A stretch of 64,000 nucleotides of DNA from Nocardioides insulae DSM 17944. GTDB taxonomy: Bacteria; Actinomycetota; Actinomycetes; Propionibacteriales; Nocardioidaceae. The DNA is taken from contig NZ_KE383928.1 of the NCBI RefSeq assembly GCF_000422825.1, positions 880,930-944,929 on the forward strand, in the 5' to 3' direction. The position numbers were made by a program, and so were the translations under genes. The stretch's first letter is position 1, and each line of letters begins with the position of its first letter. A model generated the notes under the pieces. The model was not told the origin of the DNA, did no database searches, and saw only the letters and a program-made list of their open reading frames with translations. Shown here in pieces: positions 46,559-55,108 of this stretch.

Positions 46559-46990
46559 GTGACCGCCACCCGGCTGCTCGCTGCCCTGTTGGGCCTCGCT
46601 GCCGCCGGTCTCCAGGCCGCGCTCCTCCTGTCCGCGGGCCCGGGGCTGTCGCCGGGCCCGTTCATCCTCGTGGTGGCCTGCGGCGCCGTCCTGTTCCTGC
46701 GCCCACGTACGGCGGCCGCGGTCGGGCTGGTCGCGGGAATTCTCGTGCTCGTCGCCTCCGCGGGCACGAGGCTCGGTGAGCACCTGAGCGGTGCGGAGGG
46801 CGGAGCCGTGCTGGCCGCACGGCTGCTGGAGGTGCTCGCGCTCGGTGCGACGATCGCACTGGCCGGTTACGGGCTGGCTCGGTGGCCGTCGGCGGCGAGC
46901 CCGGCCGGCCCCCGCGCCGACTCGCCTCGCGGACGTGCGGACGGGCGTCGCGCGGACTGGGGCCGGCGGGGTCAGATCGCCGCCTGTTGA
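46559..46990 (+). CDS. hypothetical membrane protein
   Basis: 143 residues from GTG, with GGTGAGG just upstream; a GTG at 46532 is also possible. There are four hydrophobic segments: LLAALLGLAAAGLQAALLL, FILVVACGAVLFL, AAVGLVAGILVLVASAG and LLEVLALGATIALAGYGLA. An Arg/Gly-rich soluble tail follows. I recognise no family. It overlaps the next membrane gene and is probably translated with it. Confidence 0.6.
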   Translation: MTATRLLAALLGLAAAGLQAALLLSAGPGLSPGPFILVVACGAVLFLRPRTAAAVGLVAGILVLVASAGTRLGEHLSGAEGGAVLAARLLEVLALGATIALAGYGLARWPSAASPAGPRADSPRGRADGRRADWGRRGQIAAC

Positions 46991-47997
46991 TCCTGTCCGG
47001 GGTGGGCGCGGAGTTGTTGGCGGCCTACGGCGACTCCACCGGCGACGTCGGTGGAGTCGCGTTCGCGCTGGTGTTCTTCAGTGCGTTGTACGGCGCCCCG
47101 GCCCTCCTGGCCCGCGAGGTGGTCCGGCGGCGCGGGTGGGGCTGGCCGAGTCTGCTGCTGGTCTTCGCGGCGCTGGGAGTGGCCCAGGCCTGCCTGATCG
47201 ACCAGTCCCTCTTCAGCGCCCACTACCAGGGCTACGAGGGCTGGGAGGAGAGCCAGGAGCAGACCCGCATCCCGGTCCTGGGCGTGAGCGCCTTCAACGT
47301 GTGGTCGTTCGTCGGAGGCCACCTCATCTACAGCTTCGGGGCTCCGGTCGCGCTGGCCGAGGCGTGGCGGCCCGGCCAGGCCCGGCGCCCGTGGCTGGGT
47401 CCGATCGGCGTCGTCCTCGCCACACTTGCCTACCTCGGAGCGGCCCTCCTCATCCTCTCCGACCCGGAGTCCAGGTCGGGCAGTCCGGCTCAGCTCGCCG
47501 CCTCGGCGTGCCTGGTGATGGCGCTCCTCCTCGTCGCGGGTCTCCTCGGGCGAGGCTCGAGGAGAGTGCGGCGAGGAGATCCTCGCCCGCCGCTCGCGCC
47601 CTGGAAGGTGTGCGCAGCCGCCTTCCCCCTCGTCCTCGTGGGGAGCGTGTTCCCGCAGACCTGGGTCGGCTTCTCCGTCGGCGTACTGGCCGCCTCGGTG
47701 GTCGGGCTCGGCGCGCTGTACGCCTCGCGTCGCTGGGACTGGAACGCCCGCCACTGCGCAGCCGTGGCCCTGGCGTTCCTGCTCGTGCGGGGGCTGCTGG
47801 CCTTCACCTACTTCCCGCTCCTGGGCGACGTGACGCCCGGGCCGAAGTACGCCCACAACGTCGTGATGCTGCTGGCCGTGGTCGTGGCCGGTTGGCTCGG
47901 CGTGCGGGAGCGTGACAGCGACCCGCATCCGGGGTTCGAAGCGCCGGCCGAGGGCCGCCACCCTGAGGGTCAGCGCCCCGGTACGACGGGACCCTAG
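46987..47997 (+). CDS. polytopic membrane protein of unknown function
   Basis: About 336 residues and some eight to nine hydrophobic helices. Conserved-looking segments are LYGAPALLAREVVRRRGWGWPSLLLV and GVAQACLIDQSLFSAHYQGYE, with LLAFTYFPLLGDVTPGPKYAHN near the end. This matches an uncharacterised actinobacterial membrane family. The start is uncertain: the coding pattern begins about 46984 with CTG/TTG codons overlapping the upstream stop, and a GTG at 46882 would give an odd Arg-rich leader. The C-terminal 30 residues are soluble. Confidence 0.65.
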   Translation: MILSGVGAELLAAYGDSTGDVGGVAFALVFFSALYGAPALLAREVVRRRGWGWPSLLLVFAALGVAQACLIDQSLFSAHYQGYEGWEESQEQTRIPVLGVSAFNVWSFVGGHLIYSFGAPVALAEAWRPGQARRPWLGPIGVVLATLAYLGAALLILSDPESRSGSPAQLAASACLVMALLLVAGLLGRGSRRVRRGDPRPPLAPWKVCAAAFPLVLVGSVFPQTWVGFSVGVLAASVVGLGALYASRRWDWNARHCAAVALAFLLVRGLLAFTYFPLLGDVTPGPKYAHNVVMLLAVVVAGWLGVRERDSDPHPGFEAPAEGRHPEGQRPGTTGP

Positions 47998-48161
47998 GCC
48001 GACACGCCCGCCCGGGTGCGGTCGCGGGTCCTCACCGTCGGGGCCCCGGTCATCGCGGCCTGAAGGATCGCGAAAGTTTCCTCCGGGGCGATGTCGAGAT
48101 CGCCCGGGGAACGGCGACGCATGGGGGAGAGCACGATCCGACCCCATCCGAGGAGCCCGAC

Positions 48162-48590
48162 ATGACCACCCTCAGCGCCACATCCGCCACATCCGCCGCA
48201 CCCGTGACCCGCACCACGCCCGGCCGGGCCGCGCGGAGCACCGGCTGGGTCCTCACCGGCCTGGTGACCCTCTTCCTGGCCTTCGACTCGATCACGCACC
48301 TCCTCCGGGTGCCACAGGTCGTCGAGGCCAACGAGGCGATGGGGGGTGCCGACTGGTTCCCCACCGTCTGCGGCGTCGTCCTGGCGCTGTGCCTGATCGC
48401 CTACCACGTGCCGGCCACGAGGGCGATGGGCGCGGTCCTGCTCACGGCGTACCTCGGCGGCGCCTGTGCGGCGAACCTGCTCACCCAGGCGCCGCTGGCC
48501 AACACCGGGTTCGCGATCGCCACCGCGGTGCTGGTGTGGGCCGGTGCCTGGCCCCGGGAGCCCAGGCTGCGGGCCCTGGTCGGCGGGTGA
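48162..48590 (+). CDS. DoxX-like family membrane protein
   Basis: 142 residues with four helices: VLTGLVTLFLAFDSITHLLRVP, VVLALCLIAYHVP, GAVLLTAYLGGACAANLL and IATAVLVWAGAW. DSITHLLRVPQV and LLTAYLGGA fit DoxX_2 proteins. It lies 57 bases before a YciI/DGPF gene and an ECF42-type sigma factor, a grouping seen repeatedly, so it is likely part of that sigma regulon or operon. Confidence 0.8.
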   Translation: MTTLSATSATSAAPVTRTTPGRAARSTGWVLTGLVTLFLAFDSITHLLRVPQVVEANEAMGGADWFPTVCGVVLALCLIAYHVPATRAMGAVLLTAYLGGACAANLLTQAPLANTGFAIATAVLVWAGAWPREPRLRALVGG

Positions 48591-48647
48591 ACCCTTGCCA
48601 GCCGCACCCGACCCCGAGACCATCGACGAGACCGCGAGGAGACAGCG

Positions 48648-49013
48648 ATGAAGTTCATGACCATGGTCCACGAGACCAACCGCCCCAGTGACCAGCCGCC
48701 GGCGGAACTGTTCGCCGCGATCGGTGCCCTGCAGGCCGAGGAGTCCGCGAGCGGAGCGTTGGTCGAGGCCGGTGGACTGATGCCGATCGAGTCCGGGGCG
48801 GTGGTGCGGCTTGCCGGCGGCGCCGTCACCACCACCGACGGGCCGTTCGTGGAGACCAAGGAACTGGTCGGTGGGTACGCCGTCTACGACCTGCCGGACC
48901 TGGGTGCCGCGGTGGCCAAGACCGAGGAGTTCCTCGCGGCGCACCGGAACACCTGGCCGGGATGGGAGGGCTGGGTCGAGATCCGGCCGATGTTCGGCGG
49001 AGCTCCGGACTGA
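48648..49013 (+). CDS. YciI/DGPF domain protein
   Basis: 121 residues. FMTMVHETNRP begins the ferredoxin-like YCII fold, and DGPFVETKELVGGYAVYDL is the DGPF signature. GAGGAGACAGCG precedes the ATG. DGPF proteins are the standard genomic partners of ECF42 sigma factors, and the next gene is one. The role of the protein in that system is unknown. Confidence 0.92.
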   Translation: MKFMTMVHETNRPSDQPPAELFAAIGALQAEESASGALVEAGGLMPIESGAVVRLAGGAVTTTDGPFVETKELVGGYAVYDLPDLGAAVAKTEEFLAAHRNTWPGWEGWVEIRPMFGGAPD

Positions 49014-50317
49014 GCGTCCCGGAGGCGGCCGACCCACCCCGGGCTGCGGCCGCGGCGGTCGAGGAGGCGTGGCGCACCGAGGCGCCACGCCTCCTCGGCG
49101 CGCTGCTGCGGATCACCCGGAGCATGGACCGGGCCGAGGATCTCGCCCAGGAGGCACTCGCCCAGGCCCTGGTCGCCTGGCCCCGGGACGGCGTACCCGA
49201 GCGGCCGGGCGCGTGGCTGATGACCACGGCCAAGCGCCGGGCGATCGACCAGTTCCGCGCCGGGGAGCGCCGGCTGCGCGCCTATACCGAGGTGGCCGCC
49301 GGGCTGTCCGAGGCCTACGAGGCGGAGTTCGACGAGGCGCTCTCCGCGGACCGGGTCGAGGACGACGTTCTGCGGCTGATGTTCACCTGCTGCCACCCCG
49401 CGCTGACCCCGGACACGCGGACCGTGCTCACCCTGCGGATGGTGGCCGGGCTCAGTACCCGCGAGATCGCCCGCGCCTACCTGACCACCGAGGCCACCGT
49501 CGCCACCCGGATCTCACGCGCCAAGCGCACCCTGGCGGATTCCGACACTCCGCTGCAGGAACCCGATGCCCCCGGGCGAGCCGACCGGCTGGCCTCGGTC
49601 AGGGCGGCCATCTACCTCCTCTTCAACGAGGGGTACGCCGCCACAGGTGGCGCCGACTGGACCCGCCCCGACCTCTGTGCCGAAGCTGTGCGGGTGGCGC
49701 GCCTGCTGGCGGCGTTGACGCCGGGCGATCCGGAGGCCGCCGGACTGCTCGCGCTGCTGGAACTGCAGTCCTCCCGCCTGCCCGCCAGGATCGACGCCTC
49801 CGGCTCGCCCGTCCTGCTGGCCGACCAGGTCCGCGCCCGCTGGGACTCCGACGCCATCGGGCGCGGTCTCGGCGCACTCGGCTCGGCGCGCGACCAACTC
49901 GGCACGGCCGAGGCCGGCCCCTACCTCATCCAGGCGGCCATCGCCGCCGAGCACGCCCGCGCCGCCTCGATCGAGGCGACCGACTGGGCCCGGATCGCAG
50001 CCCTCTACGCCAGGCTGGCGGTGGTCACCGACTCGGTCGTGGTCGAGCTCAACCGCGCGGTCGCGCTCGGTCGCGCCCACGGCCCCCTGGCCGGCCTCGC
50101 ACTCACCGACGAACTGGTCAGCGGCGGCAGGCTGGCCTCCTACCACCTGCTCCCGGCGGTCCGCGGTGACCTGCTGGAACAACTGGGCCGTCGTGAGGAG
50201 GCGGCCGCCGAGTTCCGCCGCGCCGCGGACCTGGCCGGCAACGACCAGGAACGTGCACTCCTGCGTGACCGGGCCGAACGGGCCGCCGGTGCTCGGCCGG
50301 GGAATCCCGGACAGTAG
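48962..50317 (+). CDS. ECF RNA polymerase sigma factor, ECF42-type
   Basis: Up to 451 residues. The only standard start is the ATG at 48962, which overlaps the YciI gene by 52 bases; conservation begins near residue 25, and CTG at 49010 is possible. Sigma-2 region: DRAEDLAQEALAQALVAWP. Sigma-4: LRMVAGLSTREIARAYLTTEATVATRISRAKRTL. A long C-terminal extension (AAIYLLFNEGYAATGG and TPR-like helices, DUF6596 type) replaces a separate anti-sigma factor in this group. No anti-sigma gene is seen, consistent with ECF42. Confidence 0.88.
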   Translation: MGGLGRDPADVRRSSGLSVPEAADPPRAAAAAVEEAWRTEAPRLLGALLRITRSMDRAEDLAQEALAQALVAWPRDGVPERPGAWLMTTAKRRAIDQFRAGERRLRAYTEVAAGLSEAYEAEFDEALSADRVEDDVLRLMFTCCHPALTPDTRTVLTLRMVAGLSTREIARAYLTTEATVATRISRAKRTLADSDTPLQEPDAPGRADRLASVRAAIYLLFNEGYAATGGADWTRPDLCAEAVRVARLLAALTPGDPEAAGLLALLELQSSRLPARIDASGSPVLLADQVRARWDSDAIGRGLGALGSARDQLGTAEAGPYLIQAAIAAEHARAASIEATDWARIAALYARLAVVTDSVVVELNRAVALGRAHGPLAGLALTDELVSGGRLASYHLLPAVRGDLLEQLGRREEAAAEFRRAADLAGNDQERALLRDRAERAAGARPGNPGQ

Positions 50318-50320
50318 GCC

Positions 50321-50337
50321 ACCCCTGCGGCAGGGGT
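50321..50337 (+). terminator. short terminator hairpin
   Basis: ACCCCTG-CGG-CAGGGGT, a perfect 7-bp stem with a 3-base loop, just past the sigma factor stop and before the convergent ROK gene. Confidence 0.55.
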
Positions 50338-50403
50338 TGTCGCACGATCCGGCACGGCCCCAGCCAATCCCAGGGGGCAGAAACTCCGGCCCAGGGGCTG
50401 ACC

Positions 50404-51582
50404 TTACGAAGGGCGTGGGGCGTCGAGGAGCTGGGTGTTCTCCGCGGCGAGGAGGACGGCGCCGACCAGGCTGGCACGCTCGCCGAGCTCGCTGGCGAGC
50501 ACGGGGGTCTGGGCGACCGCGTCGAGGGCGTGCCGGCGGAGTCCTTGGCGGACGGCGTCGAGCAGGAGGTCGCCGGCACGGGCCATGTCACCACCCATCA
50601 CCACCACCTCGGGGTCCAGCAGGTTGACCAGGCCGGCGAGCCCCCAGCCGAGGTGGAGCCCGGCGTCCTCGAAGGCGCGTCGCGCAGCGACGTCACCGGA
50701 CCGGCCGGCGGCGACGGCGTCATCGATCGTCGCCTCGGCAGGCAGGTGGTCGGCGAGCAGGTCCAGCACGTTCTCCGCGGAGCAGTAGGTCTCCAGACAG
50801 CCCCGGCCGCCGCACCGGCACAGCGGTCCGCTCTCGTCCAGGGTGAGGTGACCGAGCTCGCCCGCGGTGCCGTGCGCACCATCGAAGAGCTCGTCGTGCA
50901 CCATGATCCCGGCCCCGACGCCGGAGGAGAGCTTGACGAACACCGAGGAACGGGTCCCGCGGGCCCGTCCGCGCCGGTGCTCGGCGAGCGCGCCCAGATT
51001 GGCGTCGTTGGCGACGTCGACGGTGCAGCCGAACGCCTCCTCGGCGGCCGCGCGGGCATCCACCTCGCGCCAGCCGGGCAGGATCCCCGCCGAGCGTACG
51101 ACGGTGCCCGCGACCGGGGCCGGCACGGCCATCCCGATCCGGCGCAGCTGGTCCCTGGCGATCGGCTGGCCGAGGTCGGCGAGCAGGTCGTCCAGCAGGC
51201 CGGTCGCGAGCGCGAGCGAACTGTCGTGGGCATGGGTGGCGGCCAGCGGCCGGCGTACCTGAGCGAGCAGGTCGCCGGTGAGATCGGCGATGGCCACCGA
51301 GACGTGCCGGTGCCCGAAGTCCACGCCGGCCACGAGGCCGGCCGAGCGGGCCAGCCGGACCGATGAGCCACGGCGTCCGCTGCCGGAGCGGACCTCGACC
51401 AGGCCCAGCTCGGCCAGCCCGCGCACGATGTTGGAGACGGTGGCGGGGGCGAGCCCGGTCTGTCGCGCGAGCGCCGCCTGGGTGTGAGCGCCGCCGCCGC
51501 GCAGGGCCGCGAGCACCCGCTCCTGGTTGGCGGTGCCGAGCGACGCCGTGGAGCCGGGGGCACGCGGCGTCGTGGTCGGCAT
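50404..51582 (-). CDS. ROK family transcriptional regulator (XylR/NagC type)
   Basis: 392 residues. The N-terminal winged helix is TQAALARQTGLAPATVSNIVRGLAELGLVEV. The ROK sugar-kinase-like domain has DFGHRHVSVAIAD and VANDANLGALAE, and a zinc-binding CRCGGRGCLETYCSAENVL motif. A GTG three codons upstream is an alternative start. It diverges from a xylose/ribose-type ABC transporter and is probably its sugar-responsive repressor. Confidence 0.92.
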   Translation of the reverse strand: MPTTTPRAPGSTASLGTANQERVLAALRGGGAHTQAALARQTGLAPATVSNIVRGLAELGLVEVRSGSGRRGSSVRLARSAGLVAGVDFGHRHVSVAIADLTGDLLAQVRRPLAATHAHDSSLALATGLLDDLLADLGQPIARDQLRRIGMAVPAPVAGTVVRSAGILPGWREVDARAAAEEAFGCTVDVANDANLGALAEHRRGRARGTRSSVFVKLSSGVGAGIMVHDELFDGAHGTAGELGHLTLDESGPLCRCGGRGCLETYCSAENVLDLLADHLPAEATIDDAVAAGRSGDVAARRAFEDAGLHLGWGLAGLVNLLDPEVVVMGGDMARAGDLLLDAVRQGLRRHALDAVAQTPVLASELGERASLVGAVLLAAENTQLLDAPRPS

Positions 51583-51611
51583 GGCGGTCACTGTCCCAAG
51601 GTGGTGGGGGA

Positions 51612-51657
51612 TGGTCAAGACGTGACCATATAGGGGATTCAGTGACGCGAAGGTCAC
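51612..51657 (+). promoter_or_regulatory. candidate ROK operator sites
   Basis: Two short perfect inverted repeats occur in the 172-base divergent region: TGGTCA-N5-TGACCA (51612-51628) and GTGAC-N6-GTCAC (51642-51657). They share the GTGAC/GGTCA core. Their placement between the ROK gene and the transporter suggests operators. TTGACC at 51674 could be a -35 element, but no good -10 was found. Confidence 0.5.
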
Positions 51658-51754
51658 GAATTGTGTTCGACTCTTGACCGCAACATTGTGCCGTCTGACA
51701 CTTTGACCACCACCCGGGGCGGCGTCGGCCGCCCTTTGTCGTGAGGAGAAGATC

Positions 51755-52870
51755 GTGTCCATATCCCACCCCCGCAAGCGCGCCGTACGCCGGTCGGTGG
51801 CGCTCGGCTTCGCTGCCCTGGTCGCCCTCGGCAGCCTGGCGGCGTGCTCCGACCCCAATGAAGGTGAGGGCGGCGACAGCGGCGGCGGCGACAGCGCGAC
51901 CATCGCCCTGCTGCTGCCGGAGTCCAAGACGACCCGGTACGAGACCTTCGACCGGCCGCTGTTCGAGGACAAGGTCGCTGAGCTCTGCTCGGAGTGCGAG
52001 GTCACCTACTTCAACGCCGACCAGGACGAGGCCAAGCAGAGCGAGCAGGTCGACAGCGCCATCACCCAGGGTGCCGACGTCGTGGTGCTCGACCCGGTGA
52101 ACGGCGCGGGCGCCGGCGGCATGGTGACCGCGGCCCAGGACGCCGACATCCCGGTCATCGCCTACGACCGGTTCATCGAGGGCGTCGACTACTACATGTC
52201 CTTCGACAACGAGACCGTCGGGCAGTTGCAGGGCCAGGCGCTGGTCGACGCGATGGGCGACAAGGGGAGCATCCTGATGCTCAACGGCGCCCCGAGCGAC
52301 CCCAACGCCGCGCAGTTCAAGGCCGGTGCCCACAGTGTGCTCGACGGCTCGGGGGTGAAGATCCTGGAGGAGTACGACAACCCCGACTGGAGCCCCGAGA
52401 ACGCGCAGAAGTTCGTCACCGACCAGATGAGCAAGTACAAGCCCGCCGACATCCAGGGCGTGTACGCCGCCAACGACGGTCAGGCGGGCGGCGCGGTCGC
52501 GGCGCTCACCGGTGCCGGTTTCCAGGCCGACGCCCTGCCGCCGATCACCGGACAGGACGCCGAGCTCGCCGCGATCCAGCGGATCGTGGCCGGTCAGCAG
52601 GCGATGACCATCTACAAGCCGATCAAGATCGAGGCCGAGACGGCCGCCGAGGTCGCGGTCAAGCTCGCCCAGGGTGACGAGGTCGGTGACACCAGTGACA
52701 CCGGCGTCGACCAGACCGAGTACGAGGGCGTCGCGTCGTTCATCTTCGACCCGATCGTGGTGACCACCGACAACATCGCGGACACCGTGATCGCCGACGG
52801 GTTCTACTCCGCCGACGAGATCTGCACCGACGAGTACGCCGACGCGTGTGGGGCGGCCGGGATCTCCTGA
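51755..52870 (+). CDS. sugar ABC transporter substrate-binding lipoprotein
   Basis: 371 residues. Lys/Arg-rich start, hydrophobic core and lipobox LAAC with Cys31 as the lipidated residue, then a Gly/Ser/Asp linker. The rest is a periplasmic-binding-protein 1 fold of the xylose/ribose type: YFNADQDEAKQSEQVDSAITQGADVVVLDPV, VIAYDRFIEG, VYAANDGQAGGAVAAL, PITGQDAELAAIQRIVAGQQAMTIYKP. Similarity is to XylF-like proteins, but the sugar cannot be fixed. It is first in a three-gene operon with the ATPase and permease. Confidence 0.93.
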   Translation: MSISHPRKRAVRRSVALGFAALVALGSLAACSDPNEGEGGDSGGGDSATIALLLPESKTTRYETFDRPLFEDKVAELCSECEVTYFNADQDEAKQSEQVDSAITQGADVVVLDPVNGAGAGGMVTAAQDADIPVIAYDRFIEGVDYYMSFDNETVGQLQGQALVDAMGDKGSILMLNGAPSDPNAAQFKAGAHSVLDGSGVKILEEYDNPDWSPENAQKFVTDQMSKYKPADIQGVYAANDGQAGGAVAALTGAGFQADALPPITGQDAELAAIQRIVAGQQAMTIYKPIKIEAETAAEVAVKLAQGDEVGDTSDTGVDQTEYEGVASFIFDPIVVTTDNIADTVIADGFYSADEICTDEYADACGAAGIS

Positions 52871-53736
52871 TGACCCTCAGCACTTCTGAGACCCGTGGGG
52901 ACAGGACCGGCGAGCCGGTCCTGTCCCTGACGGGGATCGACAAGCGTTTCGGCGCCGTCCAGGCGCTGACCGACGTCGGCATCGAGGTCCATGCGGGCGA
53001 GGTGGTGGCTCTGGTCGGCGACAACGGTGCCGGCAAGTCGACCCTGGTCAAGATCATCGCCGGCGTGTATCAGGCCGACGCGGGCACCATCTCCGTCGGC
53101 GGTACCCAGGCTCACATCGACGACCCGTCCCAGGCCCAGGAGTTGGGGATCGCGACGGTCTTCCAGGATCTCGCCCTGTGCGACAACCTGGACGTCGTCG
53201 CCAACCTCTTCCTCGGGCAGGAGAAGCACACCGCGACCGTGCTCAACGAGGTCGCCATGGAGACCGAGGCATGGCGTCTGCTGCGCAGCCTCTCGGCGAA
53301 GATCCCTTCGGTCCGGATCCCGATCGCCTCCCTCTCCGGCGGGCAGCGGCAGACCGTCGCCATCGCGCGGAGCCTGGTCGGCGACCCGCAGGTGGTGCTG
53401 CTCGACGAGCCCACCGCCGCGCTCGGTGTCGCCCAGACGGCCGAGGTGCTCAACCTGGTCGAGCGGCTGCGTGAGCGCGGCCTCGGCGTGATCCTGGTCA
53501 GCCACAACATGGCCGACGTCCAGGCGGTGGCGGACCGGATCTACGTGCTGCGGCTGGGGCGCAACGCCGCGGAGTTCAAGGTCGAGGAGGCCACCACCGA
53601 ACAGCTGGTCGCCGCGATCACCGGCGCCTCCGACAACGTCGTGGCCAGCCGCCGCCGGCGTACCGAGCAGGGCGGACAGAGCGTTGTCCAGGCCGAGAAC
53701 CCCGAGGACCCCGAGGACGGAGGCGACCATGTCTGA
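52870..53736 (+). CDS. sugar ABC transporter ATP-binding protein
   Basis: 288 residues, one nucleotide-binding domain. Walker A is GDNGAGKSTLVK near residues 50-61, the signature is LSGGQRQTVAIARSL, and Walker B is VVLLDEPTAALGV; the switch is LVSHNM. It is half the length of RbsA/XylG tandem ATPases and so probably works as a homodimer. The ATG overlaps the binding-protein stop. Its own stop lies within a 12-bp tandem repeat that starts the permease gene. Confidence 0.95.
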   Translation: MTLSTSETRGDRTGEPVLSLTGIDKRFGAVQALTDVGIEVHAGEVVALVGDNGAGKSTLVKIIAGVYQADAGTISVGGTQAHIDDPSQAQELGIATVFQDLALCDNLDVVANLFLGQEKHTATVLNEVAMETEAWRLLRSLSAKIPSVRIPIASLSGGQRQTVAIARSLVGDPQVVLLDEPTAALGVAQTAEVLNLVERLRERGLGVILVSHNMADVQAVADRIYVLRLGRNAAEFKVEEATTEQLVAAITGASDNVVASRRRRTEQGGQSVVQAENPEDPEDGGDHV

Positions 53737-55030
53737 TTCGCGGTCTGATTCGCGGTCTGATTCGCGCACACAGTCCGCGTCCTCCACCGGAGGCGCGGAG
53801 GGCGCTGCGGCGGCCGACCTCGCCGACGAGCGGCTCATCCGCCGCGAAGGATTCGGCGGCTACGCCCGCAACCAGTGGGACAAGATCCGCTCCGGGGACC
53901 TGGGCAACCTGCCCGTCATCCTCGGACTGATCCTGCTGTGCATCGGCTTCTACCTCGCCGACCCACGGTTCCTGTCCTCACGCAACGTCGTGGCGATCAT
54001 GCAGTTCGCCGCCCCCCTCGGCGTCATCGCGCTGGGCATCGTGCTGGTGCTGCTGCTCGGCGAGATCGACATCTCGGTGGGGTCGGTCAGCGGTGTCGCA
54101 GCGGGCGTGATGGCCGTGCTGTTGGTCAACCACGGGCTGTCCCTGGCGGTGGCGATCCTGTGCGGGCTCGGGGTCGGAGTCGCGGTCGGGTTGTTCTACT
54201 CGGCACTGTTCCTCTGGCTCGGAATCCCGTCCTTCGTCTTCTCCTTGGCCGGTTATCTGGGCTTCCAGGGCGTCCTGCTGTTCGTCCTCGGCGAGCAGGG
54301 CACGATCAACCTGCCCACCGACTCGGCCCTGCTGGACTTCTGCCGGCGGTGGTTCGTCAGCGGGACCGAGGCCTACCTGCTGATGGGCGCCACGGTGCTC
54401 GTCTACCTCGGCGCGCAATGGTGGCGCATCATCTCCCGCCGCCGGGCCGGGCTGAGCAGTGAGTGGCCCCCGATCGTGGTGCTCAAGACGGTGGCACTCG
54501 CCGTCGTCCTGTTCTTCATCGCCTACTGGGTGAGCATCGACCGGGGCATCCCCGGTCTGATGGTCTTCTTCGTGGTGCTGGTCGTGCTGATGGACCTCGT
54601 CCTGCGCCGCACCCGGTGGGGCCGGCACGTCTTCGCGGTCGGCGGTAACGTCGAGGCCGCCCGGCGGTCGGGCATCAAGGTGGCTGCGGTCTACGTGTCG
54701 GTGTTCGTGCTCACCGCCACCTTCGCCGCTCTGGGCGGACTGCTCCAGGCGGGTCTGCAGACCTCGGTCTCGCAGGCCAGCGGCACCCTGCTGACCAACC
54801 TGATGGCCATCGCGGCCGCCGTCATCGGCGGATGCAGTCTGTTCGGCGGCCGGGGTTCGGCGTACGCCGCCCTGCTCGGCGTCCTGGTCCTCCAGGCGAT
54901 CGCCAACGGGCTCAACATCATCAACGTGCCCTCCGAGGTGCGCTTCATGGTGACCGGCGCGGTCCTGCTCGTCGCCGTGGCGATCGACTCGGTCAGCGGT
55001 CGGATCCGTAGTTCCAGCGGACGCGGTTAG
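53729..55030 (+). CDS. sugar ABC transporter permease (XylH-like)
   Basis: 433 residues. A polar N-terminus with SDSR repeats and an acidic stretch precedes about ten to twelve helices of the BPD_transp_2 family. Characteristic parts are LGIVLVLLLGEIDISVGSVSGVAAGVMAVL, GIPSFVFSLAGYLGFQGVLLFVLG and GRGSAYAALLGVLVLQAIANGLNIINVPSEVRFMVTGAVLLVAVAIDS. EIDISVGS is the family signature. The length exceeds the usual about 330 because of extra helices, as in XylH. The ATG overlaps the ATPase gene by eight bases. Confidence 0.93.
   Translation: MSDSRSDSRSDSRTQSASSTGGAEGAAAADLADERLIRREGFGGYARNQWDKIRSGDLGNLPVILGLILLCIGFYLADPRFLSSRNVVAIMQFAAPLGVIALGIVLVLLLGEIDISVGSVSGVAAGVMAVLLVNHGLSLAVAILCGLGVGVAVGLFYSALFLWLGIPSFVFSLAGYLGFQGVLLFVLGEQGTINLPTDSALLDFCRRWFVSGTEAYLLMGATVLVYLGAQWWRIISRRRAGLSSEWPPIVVLKTVALAVVLFFIAYWVSIDRGIPGLMVFFVVLVVLMDLVLRRTRWGRHVFAVGGNVEAARRSGIKVAAVYVSVFVLTATFAALGGLLQAGLQTSVSQASGTLLTNLMAIAAAVIGGCSLFGGRGSAYAALLGVLVLQAIANGLNIINVPSEVRFMVTGAVLLVAVAIDSVSGRIRSSSGRG
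53732..53767 (+). repeat. 12-bp tandem repeat, three copies
   Basis: TCTGATTCGCGG, TCTGATTCGCGG and TCTGATTCGCGC lie head to tail at the permease start, encoding SDSR three times. In the overlapping upstream frame each unit contains TGA, the first being the ATPase stop. Confidence 0.9.
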
Positions 55031-55035
55031 CGGAG

Positions 55036-55078
55036 CACTGGTCGATACCGGCGCGCAGCAGGCCGGTATCGATCAGTG
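55036..55078 (+). terminator. terminator hairpin after sugar transporter
   Basis: CACTGGTCGATACCGGC and GCCGGTATCGATCAGTG form a 17-bp stem with one mismatch (G-T) around a 9-base loop, 5 bases after the permease stop. GATACCGGC/GCCGGTATC is perfect. Confidence 0.85.
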
Positions 55079-55108
55079 GTTCCTCAGGGACGCCCGGGTG
55101 TCCCGACA

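Noticed and set aside
47994..48122. possible 42-residue minus-strand protein before the DoxX-like gene
   Set aside because: An ATG and stop exist, and the peptide looks reasonable (PEETFAILQAAMTGAP), but there is no ribosome binding site and no family; kept as a doubtful small ORF only.
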